From Cohnella thailandensis (GTDB lineage: Bacteria > Bacillota > Bacilli > Paenibacillales > Paenibacillaceae), in contig NZ_JACJVQ010000020.1 in the NCBI RefSeq assembly GCF_014212135.1, positions 101,665 through 165,664 on the forward strand: 64,000 bases of DNA. The letters are read 5' to 3'. Numbering within the stretch: the stretch's first letter is position 1; each line of letters opens with the position of its first letter. Below, piece after piece: positions 9,456-17,561 of this stretch. A program made the position numbers and the translations under genes. A model generated the notes under the pieces. The model was not told the DNA's origin, ran no database searches, and worked only from the letters and a program-made list of their open reading frames with translations.

Positions 9456-10334
9456 ATGATACGCCTGAGTATGGGCAGAAGAGTTTTCGTTGTCGCGAAT
9501 TACGCATTTCTCAGCATTCTGGCAATACTGTGCATTTTCCCGGTCGTGCATGAATTGGCCATCTCCTTCAGCAGCGCGGATGCGATCTCGGCCGGAAAGG
9601 TCAATTTCTGGCCGATCGGATTCACCACTTCCGCGTATGAATTTACGTTGCAAAAGGACGAATTTATCCATGCGACTGGCATTTCCTTGCTGCGCGTATT
9701 GTTGGGATGCTCCCTTAACATGCTTCTTACCTTGCTGATCGCGTTTCCGTTAAGCAAAGAGTCCGTCTTGAAGTTCCGAACGGGCTACGTCTGGTATTTC
9801 GTGTTCACGATGCTATTCAGCGGCGGTATGATTCCCGGCTACCTGATCGTGAAGAACCTGGGACTGATCGATTCGATTTGGGCACTCGTGCTTCCGGGCG
9901 CCGTTCCGATCTTCAACGTGGTTCTGATGCTGAACTTCTTCCGCGGGCTTCCCAAGGAACTCGAAGAAGCAGCCTTTATGGACGGGGCCGGATACCTAAC
10001 GTCGTTATTCCGCATCTATGCTCCCTTATCTCTGCCCGTGCTTGCCACGACAGGGTTGTTTACGATCGTTACCCATTGGAACACTTGGTTCGACGGATTG
10101 ATCTTCATGAACTCGATGCAGCACTATCCGTTGTCCACCTACCTGCAGACGGTTGTCGTCAATATGAACCTGGGCTCCATGTCGCTCGAACAATTGCAGC
10201 AATTCCAGGTCGTAAATCAACAAAACGCAAAGGCCGCGCAAGTATTCCTTTCCATAGTACCGATCATGGCGATCTACCCGTTCTTGCAGAAGTATCTGGT
10301 TCAGGGCATGGTCATAGGCGGAGTGAAGGAATGA
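9456..10334 (+). CDS. Sugar ABC transporter permease, LplC type
   Basis: Second channel subunit, 292 residues, six predicted helices, EAA-type loop EEAAFMDGAGYLTSLFRIYAP near residues 172-192. It starts 11 bp after the previous stop with GGTGGTG as ribosome site; the frame is open upstream into the previous gene but the conserved N-terminus begins at ATG 9456. Ends PFLQKYLVQGMVIGGVKE, the typical family end. Works with the preceding permease and either of the two binding proteins in this locus. Confidence 0.92.
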   Translation: MIRLSMGRRVFVVANYAFLSILAILCIFPVVHELAISFSSADAISAGKVNFWPIGFTTSAYEFTLQKDEFIHATGISLLRVLLGCSLNMLLTLLIAFPLSKESVLKFRTGYVWYFVFTMLFSGGMIPGYLIVKNLGLIDSIWALVLPGAVPIFNVVLMLNFFRGLPKELEEAAFMDGAGYLTSLFRIYAPLSLPVLATTGLFTIVTHWNTWFDGLIFMNSMQHYPLSTYLQTVVVNMNLGSMSLEQLQQFQVVNQQNAKAAQVFLSIVPIMAIYPFLQKYLVQGMVIGGVKE

Positions 10335-10364
10335 CCGGCTGCGGGGCGGGAGGATGGAAATCGT

Positions 10365-13064
10365 ATGAGCGATAGGGATTGCCAATTGAACGTCGTGGAT
10401 TTGCGTTGCGACCATCTTCTAAATCCAATGGGAATCGCTTGCTCGAACCCCTATGTAAGCTGGAAGCTTCATGGCGAAACCAGAGGTTTAAAGCAAACGG
10501 CTTATGAGATTCAAGCAGCCATTCACCAACCGGATTTCGAGAAGGGGCTTGTCTCCGAACAGGGGAACCAAAGCGACGATTCCTATGCCATCGAGCTCGA
10601 CATCGGCGAGCTGCGCGAGAAAACGACGTATTATTGGCGCGTAAGGGTGTGCGTGGATACGGAAGAGGAGCAAGGCTTATGGCTTCCGTGGAGCGAGACC
10701 GCAAGCTTCGAAACGGGATTGAAGGACGAACGTTCATGGTCCGCCAAGTGGATCGAAGCCGACGAAGAGTTCTATGCCATCGCGGATGAGGAATGCAAAC
10801 AGTACTGGAAGCTCGATCCTTACGGGGACGCGGAGAACTTGAATCGCAGGGATCAGGGGTTAAGAAAGGTCCCCTATTTAAGTAAACGGGTCGAGTTGAA
10901 GACGGGAATCATAAAGGCGAGAGTCTATATTACCGCACGAGGGCTGTACGAGCTTCGCGTCAACGGACGCAAAGTCGGCCCATGCGTCCTGGCGCCGGAT
11001 TTCACGGCATACGACAAGTGCATCTACTACCAGACGTTCGATATCGCCGCGGAGCTGCAGGAAGGAAGCAATCTCTTCGAGATCCAGCTGGGCGACGGAT
11101 GGTATGCGGGGCATGCGCAGGGAATCCCCGGAAACAATCATCTCTATGGCGTACGTCCTTCCTTGCTTATGCAAGCGGAAATTCAATATGAAGACGGGAT
11201 GACGGAGACCATTGCCAGCGATGATAGCTTTAAAGCTTCCATGGGGCCTCTTCAATATGCGGACCTTTTTATGGGAGAGTATTATGATCTGCAGGTTAAA
11301 GATGATCGAATATTCGGAACAGTCGAAAATGATTATAGCATGTCGGTGGTGACGCCTCAGCGGGGAGAGATGATCGTTGCGACCGAGGTGATCGACGCCA
11401 GGCGGGTATTCCGGGATGCCGAAGGAAGTCTGATCGTGGACTTCGGACAAGTCATTGCGGGGAGAGAGAGACTTGTGTTGACCGGGAGAGCCGGCAGCAC
11501 GGTTACGATCGAGCATAGCGAAGAAATCGATCGGGAAGGCGTCTTTTACGACGTGATGCCTACGTTTCCGTTCCACGACCAGAAGAATACGATTCGATTC
11601 GCGGAAGAGAAGACGATCGCGTACGAGCCCCAATTCTCGTTTCAAGGATTTCGGTATCTCCGGATTAGAGGCTTAAATTACGAGATTAAGCCGGAGGATT
11701 GCAAAGCGGTCGTCATCGGAACGGGAATGCCCGTGGTCGGGAAGTTCGAGTGCTCGAATCCGGATCTGAATCAATTCATGAAGAATGTCTTATGGAGCCA
11801 GAGGGGCAACATGCTGTCTATCCCGACGGATTGCCCTCAGCGGGAACGCGCGGGGTTTACCGGGGATGCGCAGGTGTTCGGCAAGGCGGCGGCTTTGAAC
11901 ATGGACGTGTCCGGATTCTTCGCCCGGTGGCTGGAACAGTGCCGGTACGAGCAGCTGGAGAGAGGACAGATCCCGATCGTGGTGCCATATACCAAAGCCT
12001 ATAGCGAGATAGAGCCCAATCCGGGCTGGACGTCCGCGGGCTGGGGAGACGCGATCGTGTTCCTGCCTTGGGAGATGTACCAAGCTTACGGGGATATCCG
12101 TTTCCTGAGCGAGAATTACCAAGCGATGCTGAGATGGATGGATTATGTCGAGACGTGCGCGAAAGAAACGATGCCCGAATCGTATTACATGGATTTCAAG
12201 AATCGCCACCGCCATAAGCATCTGTGGAACACGGGACATCACTGGGGCGATTGGCAGGTGCCCGGAGTAGACGCTTTTAAAGGCGTCGAGTTGACCAAAG
12301 AAGTGACCGCCTCCTTGTTCTATTACCGCCAAGCAAGCATGATGATGCGGATCTCACAGGAGCTTGGGGAATCGGAGAAGCACGAATACTTCAAGGAATT
12401 GAGCGCCAATATTCATCGCTCCTTCCATCAGGAATACGTGGCCGACGGGAAGCTGTCGGGTTACGAATGGCAAGGAGCCTATGTCATGGCTATCGCGTTC
12501 GGGATGGTCGAGGGAGAGCTGAAGGGTCGATTCGCCGCTCGCCTGAACGAATTGGTCGCCGAGCAGGGCTTCCGCTTGCAAACGGGTTTTCTCTCTACTC
12601 CGTTCCTGTTGAACGCGTTATGGGACTGCGGCTATCGGGATACGGCTCTCAAGCTGCTCTACCAGGACACCGCTCCTTCCTGGCTCTATCAAGTGAAGCA
12701 AGGCGCGACGACCGTGTGGGAAGAGTGGGAAGGCAAGGATCGGGATGGGGTTCTGAGAGGAAGCAGCTTTAACCATTATGCGTTCGGCTGCGTATGCGAC
12801 TTTATTTACGAGAAGATAGGCGGAATCGGCAAGCTGGAGAAAGGGTTCAAACGAATTCGGATTCAGCCGGAGGCTACGGAAGGACTGGAGTTCGCGGAGA
12901 CGACCATCGATACGATATACGGCGAACTTGGCGTGAAGTGGAACAAAGTCGATGGCGGATACCGATATCGGATCAAGATTCCTCCCAATACGACGGCGGT
13001 AGTCGTCGGCGGGAGCTCGCAACTCGAATTGGGCAGCGGAGTTCACGAATTCGAACTAGCTTAA
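10365..13064 (+). CDS. Alpha-L-rhamnosidase, GH78
   Basis: Cleaves terminal alpha-L-rhamnose from glycans or oligosaccharides by inversion; no signal peptide, so it should act on imported oligosaccharides in the cytoplasm. 899 residues: N-terminal beta-sandwich domains (about 1-370, including YYWRVRV and the substrate-binding WYAGH region), then the six-hairpin catalytic barrel (about 440-800) and a C-terminal beta-domain. The GH78 signature with catalytic acid begins at Asp489: DCPQRERAGFTGDAQ. Also visible are the WGDWQVPG segment and a GATTVWEEWEG motif close to the general-base Glu region. ATG 10365 has GGGAGG upstream and lies 30 bp after the permease stop. This gene gives the best clue to the locus substrate. 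Confidence 0.93.
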   Translation: MSDRDCQLNVVDLRCDHLLNPMGIACSNPYVSWKLHGETRGLKQTAYEIQAAIHQPDFEKGLVSEQGNQSDDSYAIELDIGELREKTTYYWRVRVCVDTEEEQGLWLPWSETASFETGLKDERSWSAKWIEADEEFYAIADEECKQYWKLDPYGDAENLNRRDQGLRKVPYLSKRVELKTGIIKARVYITARGLYELRVNGRKVGPCVLAPDFTAYDKCIYYQTFDIAAELQEGSNLFEIQLGDGWYAGHAQGIPGNNHLYGVRPSLLMQAEIQYEDGMTETIASDDSFKASMGPLQYADLFMGEYYDLQVKDDRIFGTVENDYSMSVVTPQRGEMIVATEVIDARRVFRDAEGSLIVDFGQVIAGRERLVLTGRAGSTVTIEHSEEIDREGVFYDVMPTFPFHDQKNTIRFAEEKTIAYEPQFSFQGFRYLRIRGLNYEIKPEDCKAVVIGTGMPVVGKFECSNPDLNQFMKNVLWSQRGNMLSIPTDCPQRERAGFTGDAQVFGKAAALNMDVSGFFARWLEQCRYEQLERGQIPIVVPYTKAYSEIEPNPGWTSAGWGDAIVFLPWEMYQAYGDIRFLSENYQAMLRWMDYVETCAKETMPESYYMDFKNRHRHKHLWNTGHHWGDWQVPGVDAFKGVELTKEVTASLFYYRQASMMMRISQELGESEKHEYFKELSANIHRSFHQEYVADGKLSGYEWQGAYVMAIAFGMVEGELKGRFAARLNELVAEQGFRLQTGFLSTPFLLNALWDCGYRDTALKLLYQDTAPSWLYQVKQGATTVWEEWEGKDRDGVLRGSSFNHYAFGCVCDFIYEKIGGIGKLEKGFKRIRIQPEATEGLEFAETTIDTIYGELGVKWNKVDGGYRYRIKIPPNTTAVVVGGSSQLELGSGVHEFELA

Positions 13065-13079
13065 GAGGGAGGAAGTTTC

Positions 13080-14435
13080 ATGAAAAGAGATTTTCGCCAA
13101 CTTCTGGCGATGTTAACGCAGGCGAAAGAAAGTCGGCTGGACCTGCCCTTCTACGTTGAAAAGAGGGATATTGAAATTCCCTTCATCGCTAAAGACGGCA
13201 GCGTAAGCCGGCGTTCCATCCGAATCTATCTGCCGGAAATCGCTCCGAGACCGATGCCGATCGTGTTTATCGCTCATTACGAGATGACCGAAGCCGACTC
13301 CTTGCTATCGATGTATTTAAAGAAGGGCTGGGCGGTGTCGACGCCGATCAACTATATAACGGAATATAACGGGACCTTGATCGACGACGATCTGATCTTC
13401 AACAACGCGGCGTTATCCGTCGTTAAGAAGCAGCCGGATATCGACCGGACGCGGATCGTCGTCAGCGGAGGAAGCGCCGGCGGTTATATGGCCCAGATGC
13501 TCTCCGTGCTGCATCTGGGTATCTGCTGTACCGTATCCTTCTCCGGCATCGCCAATATCCCGTTCAACATGCATTACATGATCGCCGCGAATGGATATAA
13601 CCTGGCGGCGATGGCAGAGCTGACGGAGGAGGAACGGCAAGATCTCGTCCGCTGCATGGAAGCGATGCCCGTGCCTATCCTGGGTGCCGGCGCGAACCAG
13701 TTCGTCCCCATTCAGGAGAAGCTTCGAAGAGACCCGAACGGCAAGGTATGGAAGGCGCTCTCGCCTTCTTGCAGGACGGACTGCTTAACGAATCCGATTA
13801 CGTACACTCACTTTACCTCCGACGTTCTGGTCCCTATCGATCAGTTGACCAAACGCTATACTTATTCCGCGCCCGGCCATTCCCTTCCCGAGGGAATTCG
13901 CCTTCGCTTATCGGAATTCCCTCTCGAGGAAGAACTGCAGCGTTCTTTGGCGGAAGCGCTGCCTGCGGATGAATTGTCGGAGAAGCTCTATCCGGCGCCG
14001 CGGGAAGCGGGAGAGAACTTCGCGATTCCGTTCGACATAACGAAGCGATTCAATATCGTCGTCTTCGACGAAGGCTGCGTCGAAGGCGATGCCGGTCATC
14101 AGAAGAACCTCGATATCGGTACGTATGACGCGACTGCCTACATGGAGGCACAGCTCGTGCGATCGTCCCGGGACACGAACTGGCTGACCGCCGGCAAGCT
14201 GGCGTTGATGGCCGAACGGTACGCGGGAATCGGCCTTCTGATTCCGGGACAGACGGGCATTGACGTTACGGCATTCGGTTCGGTAGCGATGGACCGCGCG
14301 ATAGTATTGGAAGATCTGTCGGCGTTCTCCGAGGACCGGCCAGAGGAATATGAGGAGGCATTCCGCGCCGCGAGGAAGGCAAGGCCGGATTTGGCGGATG
14401 TACTCGATGAAATCAAGAGTCACGGGAGGCGTTAA
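13080..14435 (+). CDS. Alpha/beta hydrolase of unknown substrate (esterase-like)
   Basis: 451 residues, no signal peptide. Serine hydrolase fold: nucleophile Ser132 in VSGGSAGGYM (GxSxG) after a first strand IVFIAHYEMT; the rest, about 200 extra residues after the core, is not one I can assign. I do not see a clear catalytic His, so an active triad is probable but not proven. It starts 15 bp after the GH78 stop with a GGAGG site and is followed 1 bp after its stop by another alpha/beta hydrolase, so the three are one transcript. A role in removing acyl groups from the glycan is inference from context. Confidence 0.7.
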   Translation: MKRDFRQLLAMLTQAKESRLDLPFYVEKRDIEIPFIAKDGSVSRRSIRIYLPEIAPRPMPIVFIAHYEMTEADSLLSMYLKKGWAVSTPINYITEYNGTLIDDDLIFNNAALSVVKKQPDIDRTRIVVSGGSAGGYMAQMLSVLHLGICCTVSFSGIANIPFNMHYMIAANGYNLAAMAELTEEERQDLVRCMEAMPVPILGAGANQFVPIQEKLRRDPNGKVWKALSPSCRTDCLTNPITYTHFTSDVLVPIDQLTKRYTYSAPGHSLPEGIRLRLSEFPLEEELQRSLAEALPADELSEKLYPAPREAGENFAIPFDITKRFNIVVFDEGCVEGDAGHQKNLDIGTYDATAYMEAQLVRSSRDTNWLTAGKLALMAERYAGIGLLIPGQTGIDVTAFGSVAMDRAIVLEDLSAFSEDRPEEYEEAFRAARKARPDLADVLDEIKSHGRR

Positions 14436-14436
14436 C

Positions 14437-15432
14437 ATGTCGATTAATTCGATTGCCAGCGACATGACTTTCGAGGAATTGGAGCGGCTTCCGGAGTTCG
14501 AGAGGTATAAGAAGTTTTTCATCTACAGTCCCGGAGCCAAGGGGCTTACCGAATCTCATTATAAAGGCGTTAGGATCGGCGAAATCTCTTCCGTCGTCCC
14601 TACTTGGAACGGCGATTCCGTCTTGGCCGGACTGAATCATTTGCTGCGCGCTCATCAGTCTGGAAGACAGGTGCTATATGGGATCTGGAATGAGAGCGAA
14701 GAGCGGAACGAAGCGAATAAGGAGGACTCGGTGCTCTTTCATTTCTCCGGCGAAGCGGGCAAGCCGTTCGTTATCGTCTGCGCGGGCGGCGCCTATATGG
14801 CCGTCGCGTCGATGGTCGAGGCGTTCCCGGTCGCCAAGCGGTTGAATGAACTGGGGTACACCGCCTTTGTCTTGAATTATCGCGTCGGCAAGGAAGGCAT
14901 TCTTCCGGAACCGATGGAGGATCTTGCCGAAGCCATTAAGTTCATCCTATCTAGAGCGGATGAATTCCAGGTAGCCAGCGATAACTACGCGGTTGCCGGA
15001 TTCTCCGCAGGGGGACATTTGGCCGCGTCGCTTGGAACGACCAATTATGGCTATTCACGATATGGGGTGCCCAAGCCGTCTGCGTTATTCCTCTCTTATC
15101 CGCTCATCTCGACGGATGAATTGTTCGAGAACGACACCAAAGGGTTATTGTCTGTCATTCTGGCCGGAAGGAACTATCATCCTGATCTCCTGGATTCTTA
15201 TTGCATCAATAAGAACATGAACGAGGATTACCCGCCGACTTATATCTGGATGTGTATGGACGATGAGACGATACCGTACCGGAATAGCGTCGTCATGGCG
15301 GATAAATTGAAGGAATCGGGTATCCCTCATGTCCACAGGCTCTTCGAACGCGGCGGCCATGGAATCGGCATGGGGGTTGGAACGGAAGCCGAGGGATGGC
15401 TGGACGAGGCGGTACGATTTTGGTCGCGGTGA
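14437..15432 (+). CDS. Alpha/beta hydrolase, BD-FAE/esterase-lipase type
   Basis: 331 residues. Core starts FVIVCAGGAYM (oxyanion strand, analogous to HGGG), nucleophile Ser190 in AGFSAGGHLAAS, acid near MDDETIPYRN and His in ERGGHGIGMG. The family includes acetyl- and feruloyl-esterases that strip side groups from plant glycans. ATG 14437 is preceded by GGGAGG and sits 1 bp after the previous stop, so it is translationally linked; the longer frame upstream lies inside the previous gene. A strong terminator follows at 15453. Esterase fold sure, substrate inferred. Confidence 0.85.
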   Translation: MSINSIASDMTFEELERLPEFERYKKFFIYSPGAKGLTESHYKGVRIGEISSVVPTWNGDSVLAGLNHLLRAHQSGRQVLYGIWNESEERNEANKEDSVLFHFSGEAGKPFVIVCAGGAYMAVASMVEAFPVAKRLNELGYTAFVLNYRVGKEGILPEPMEDLAEAIKFILSRADEFQVASDNYAVAGFSAGGHLAASLGTTNYGYSRYGVPKPSALFLSYPLISTDELFENDTKGLLSVILAGRNYHPDLLDSYCINKNMNEDYPPTYIWMCMDDETIPYRNSVVMADKLKESGIPHVHRLFERGGHGIGMGVGTEAEGWLDEAVRFWSR

Positions 15433-15452
15433 TTCGCGGCAAGCGAATAGCG

Positions 15453-15479
15453 GTCCTCAGTGCATACTGGGGACTTTTT
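15453..15479 (+). terminator. Intrinsic terminator of the GH78/esterase operon
   Basis: GTCCTCAGT (15453-15461), GCAT loop, ACTGGGGAC (15466-15474) and then TTTTT. Stem of 9 bp with one G-U pair and a proper T run; ends the transcript that begins with the kinase or first binding protein. Confidence 0.85.
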
Positions 15480-15508
15480 AATTCCGGAACCAAGAAGGGG
15501 GAGTAACG

Positions 15509-16333
15509 GTGAAACCAGAAGAGCAGCCAAGGTATTTTGCGGTAGAAGTGACGACGGACACCTACTTGATCGGATGCGAAAGCGGAGATCATAGCGGCGA
15601 CTGGGGGCGCAGTCTGGATTATGGCAGCCCGACTGGGAATTCTTGGTTGATCAAGGGTAGGGATAAGGCCATCCTCATCGATTCGGCCGCGCCGACGGAG
15701 GGGGTTCGCGCCTTCGCCGAGCGAGTCGCGAACCTGCCGGTTATGTTGGTGCTTTCGCATGCGCATCCCGACCATATTTATCGCTTAAAGGAATTTGACG
15801 AATTCTGGATCCATCCGGCCGATGAAGGTCTGCTCAGGGGGCAATATGGGTTTCCGGCCTATCCGGACATTCCCAAGACCGTTCATTACTTGGAAGAAGG
15901 CGACGTTCTGGACATCGGGAACGGGCACAAGCTTGAAGTTCACCACGTTCCGGGACATACCGACGGAAGCATCCTGCTCTTGGACCCGATGAAGAAGTCG
16001 TTGTTCTCCAGCGATACGATCGCAAGACGACTGTTGTACGGTCTCGGCGAATGGGTTCCGTTGGACCGGTTCATCCAAGATCTAAGGAGAATCAGGCTGT
16101 TGGATTTCGATTACCTATACTCTTGCCACGACCGACCCGCGATCTCGAAGAAATTCATCGATTATATGATCGAGAGCTTAAAAGAGCTTCCGAACGTCGA
16201 CAAGACCGTGTCCATTCTCGGAATGGAATTTCTGCACCTGGTCAGGGGCAACGAGCTGGAGGAGGCTTACTTCGACTTCGTTGTCCCGCTGCGCAAAAGA
16301 GAGGAATGCATCGATTCGCTCGCAAAAGTGTAG
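15509..16333 (+). CDS. Metallo-beta-lactamase-fold hydrolase
   Basis: 274 residues, no signal peptide. Metal-binding signature SHAHPDHIYRL with His84, His86, Asp88 and His89; second-shell ligands in HHVPGHTDGS and FSSDT, and a late His in YSCHDRP. The fold covers lactonases, thioesterases and other hydrolases, so the reaction cannot be named from sequence. GTG 15509 follows AAGAAGGGGGAG. It sits after the terminator and before an esterase and the second binding protein, so it may act on a lactone or ester released from the same glycan (inference). Confidence 0.85.
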   Translation: MKPEEQPRYFAVEVTTDTYLIGCESGDHSGDWGRSLDYGSPTGNSWLIKGRDKAILIDSAAPTEGVRAFAERVANLPVMLVLSHAHPDHIYRLKEFDEFWIHPADEGLLRGQYGFPAYPDIPKTVHYLEEGDVLDIGNGHKLEVHHVPGHTDGSILLLDPMKKSLFSSDTIARRLLYGLGEWVPLDRFIQDLRRIRLLDFDYLYSCHDRPAISKKFIDYMIESLKELPNVDKTVSILGMEFLHLVRGNELEEAYFDFVVPLRKREECIDSLAKV

Positions 16334-16363
16334 CGGCTGAACGAGCTGGGAATGGAGGTCCGC

Positions 16364-17416
16364 ATGAATACGTGGTTTATCATCTTAGTCGCGATCGTAT
16401 CGATGATCGGGGCGTTCGCGGCGATTGCAGCAGGCGTGCTGCTCTACCTGACGCGTCGCTCCGATATCGCGTGTCTTTGGCTGCAGAAGAAGTGGTTTAA
16501 GGGCATGCCCGCCAACTCTTATCATAGCGTAGCGGAGCAGGTCGATACGGTGCTCGATAACGGCGTGCGCTATCGGAATGAAATCCAATATTCCGCTGAG
16601 TATCCCAATAGCTACCTCGACATTTATTATGCCGCCGAAGATCTATCGATCAAGAGGCCGACGATGCTGTTCCTTCATGGCGGCGGCTGGATCTTCGGCG
16701 GCCGCGCCTCCGGCGATCCTCTTGCGGGAACGAACGGCGATATCGGCTCGTTGCTCCGCGAAATCGCAAGCCATGGGTTTAACGTCGTCAGCATCGACTA
16801 CTGTCTTGCCCCGGAGTGGCGTTACCCCAAGCAGTATTTCCAGCTTAACGACGCTATCGCTTTCTTGGTCGAACGCAGCAGGGAATACCATCTGGATATG
16901 GACAATGTCGTCCTGATGGGCGGCAGCGCCGGCGCGGTCATGACGGCTCAATATGGTCTGATGGTCTCCAACCCCGACTATGCGGCGATGATGGGCATTC
17001 GGCCTGCGATTCGCCGGGAGGCCGTCAAAGCGCTTCTGATAGACGGAGCGCCGATGAATACGGCGTTGATGAAGACAGCGCCTATGGATCAATTCGGCAA
17101 GCTGCTGTTAAGAACGTGGTTCGGCACGAACGACCTGACAACCAGCGAGCCGTCAAAGCAAATCCACGCCGCGAGATGGGTCGACGAACGATATCCGCCT
17201 TGCTTCCTGACGGCCGGCAATTCCTTTTGCTTCCCGAAGCACGCCGAAGAGCTGGAGAAGGTACTGGACGCGAAAGGCATAGAGCACGATTCCTACTATG
17301 TGGATAGCCGAGAGGCCAGAGCCATGCACGGGTATATCGTCCATTTCGCGACGGATTCTAATGCGGGGAAAGGGCTTGAGCGCATGCTAGCCTTTGCGCA
17401 AAGAATGACGGCTTGA
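16364..17416 (+). CDS. Membrane-anchored alpha/beta hydrolase (carboxylesterase type)
   Basis: 350 residues: one N-terminal membrane helix (about 3-27, IILVAIVSMIGAFAAIAAGV) and then a carboxylesterase domain with oxyanion motif FLHGGGWIFGG, nucleophile Ser188 in MGGSAGAVMT and a late His near MHGYIVHF. ATG 16364 has GGAGG 5 bp upstream; ATG 16352 would overlap that site. The anchor suggests action at the cell surface or inner membrane face; which side the domain faces is not clear from the few flanking charges. In this locus it could deacylate the sugar before or after uptake. Confidence 0.82.
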   Translation: MNTWFIILVAIVSMIGAFAAIAAGVLLYLTRRSDIACLWLQKKWFKGMPANSYHSVAEQVDTVLDNGVRYRNEIQYSAEYPNSYLDIYYAAEDLSIKRPTMLFLHGGGWIFGGRASGDPLAGTNGDIGSLLREIASHGFNVVSIDYCLAPEWRYPKQYFQLNDAIAFLVERSREYHLDMDNVVLMGGSAGAVMTAQYGLMVSNPDYAAMMGIRPAIRREAVKALLIDGAPMNTALMKTAPMDQFGKLLLRTWFGTNDLTTSEPSKQIHAARWVDERYPPCFLTAGNSFCFPKHAEELEKVLDAKGIEHDSYYVDSREARAMHGYIVHFATDSNAGKGLERMLAFAQRMTA

Positions 17417-17470
17417 TTAACGCGAAGGAGAATGCGAGGGTGACCGACCTGGCGGGAATCAATCAATCAA

Positions 17471-17520
17471 GTAAAGAGCGATCATGAAAGTAAAAAACGA
17501 TGAGTATAAGAGCGCTTTCA
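17471..17520 (+). repeat. 50-bp element upstream of second binding-protein gene (copy 2)
   Basis: 45 of 50 positions equal 6631-6680. Here the shared ATG (17484) is not followed by a quick stop and its frame runs into the binding-protein gene. Sits 41 bp before the preferred start at 17562, compared with 43 bp for copy 1. Confidence 0.8.
17507..17520 (+). promoter_or_regulatory. Cre-like operator (CcpA)
   Basis: TAAGAGCGCTTTCA matches the palindromic cre form TGAAAGCGCTTTCA at 12 of 14 positions. It would give catabolite repression of the second binding-protein gene. The equivalent block of copy 1 (6667-6680) matches only 10 of 14. Confidence 0.5.
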
Positions 17521-17561
17521 GGAAATATATGATGATGGTATTCCGAATAAGGGGGATACCT

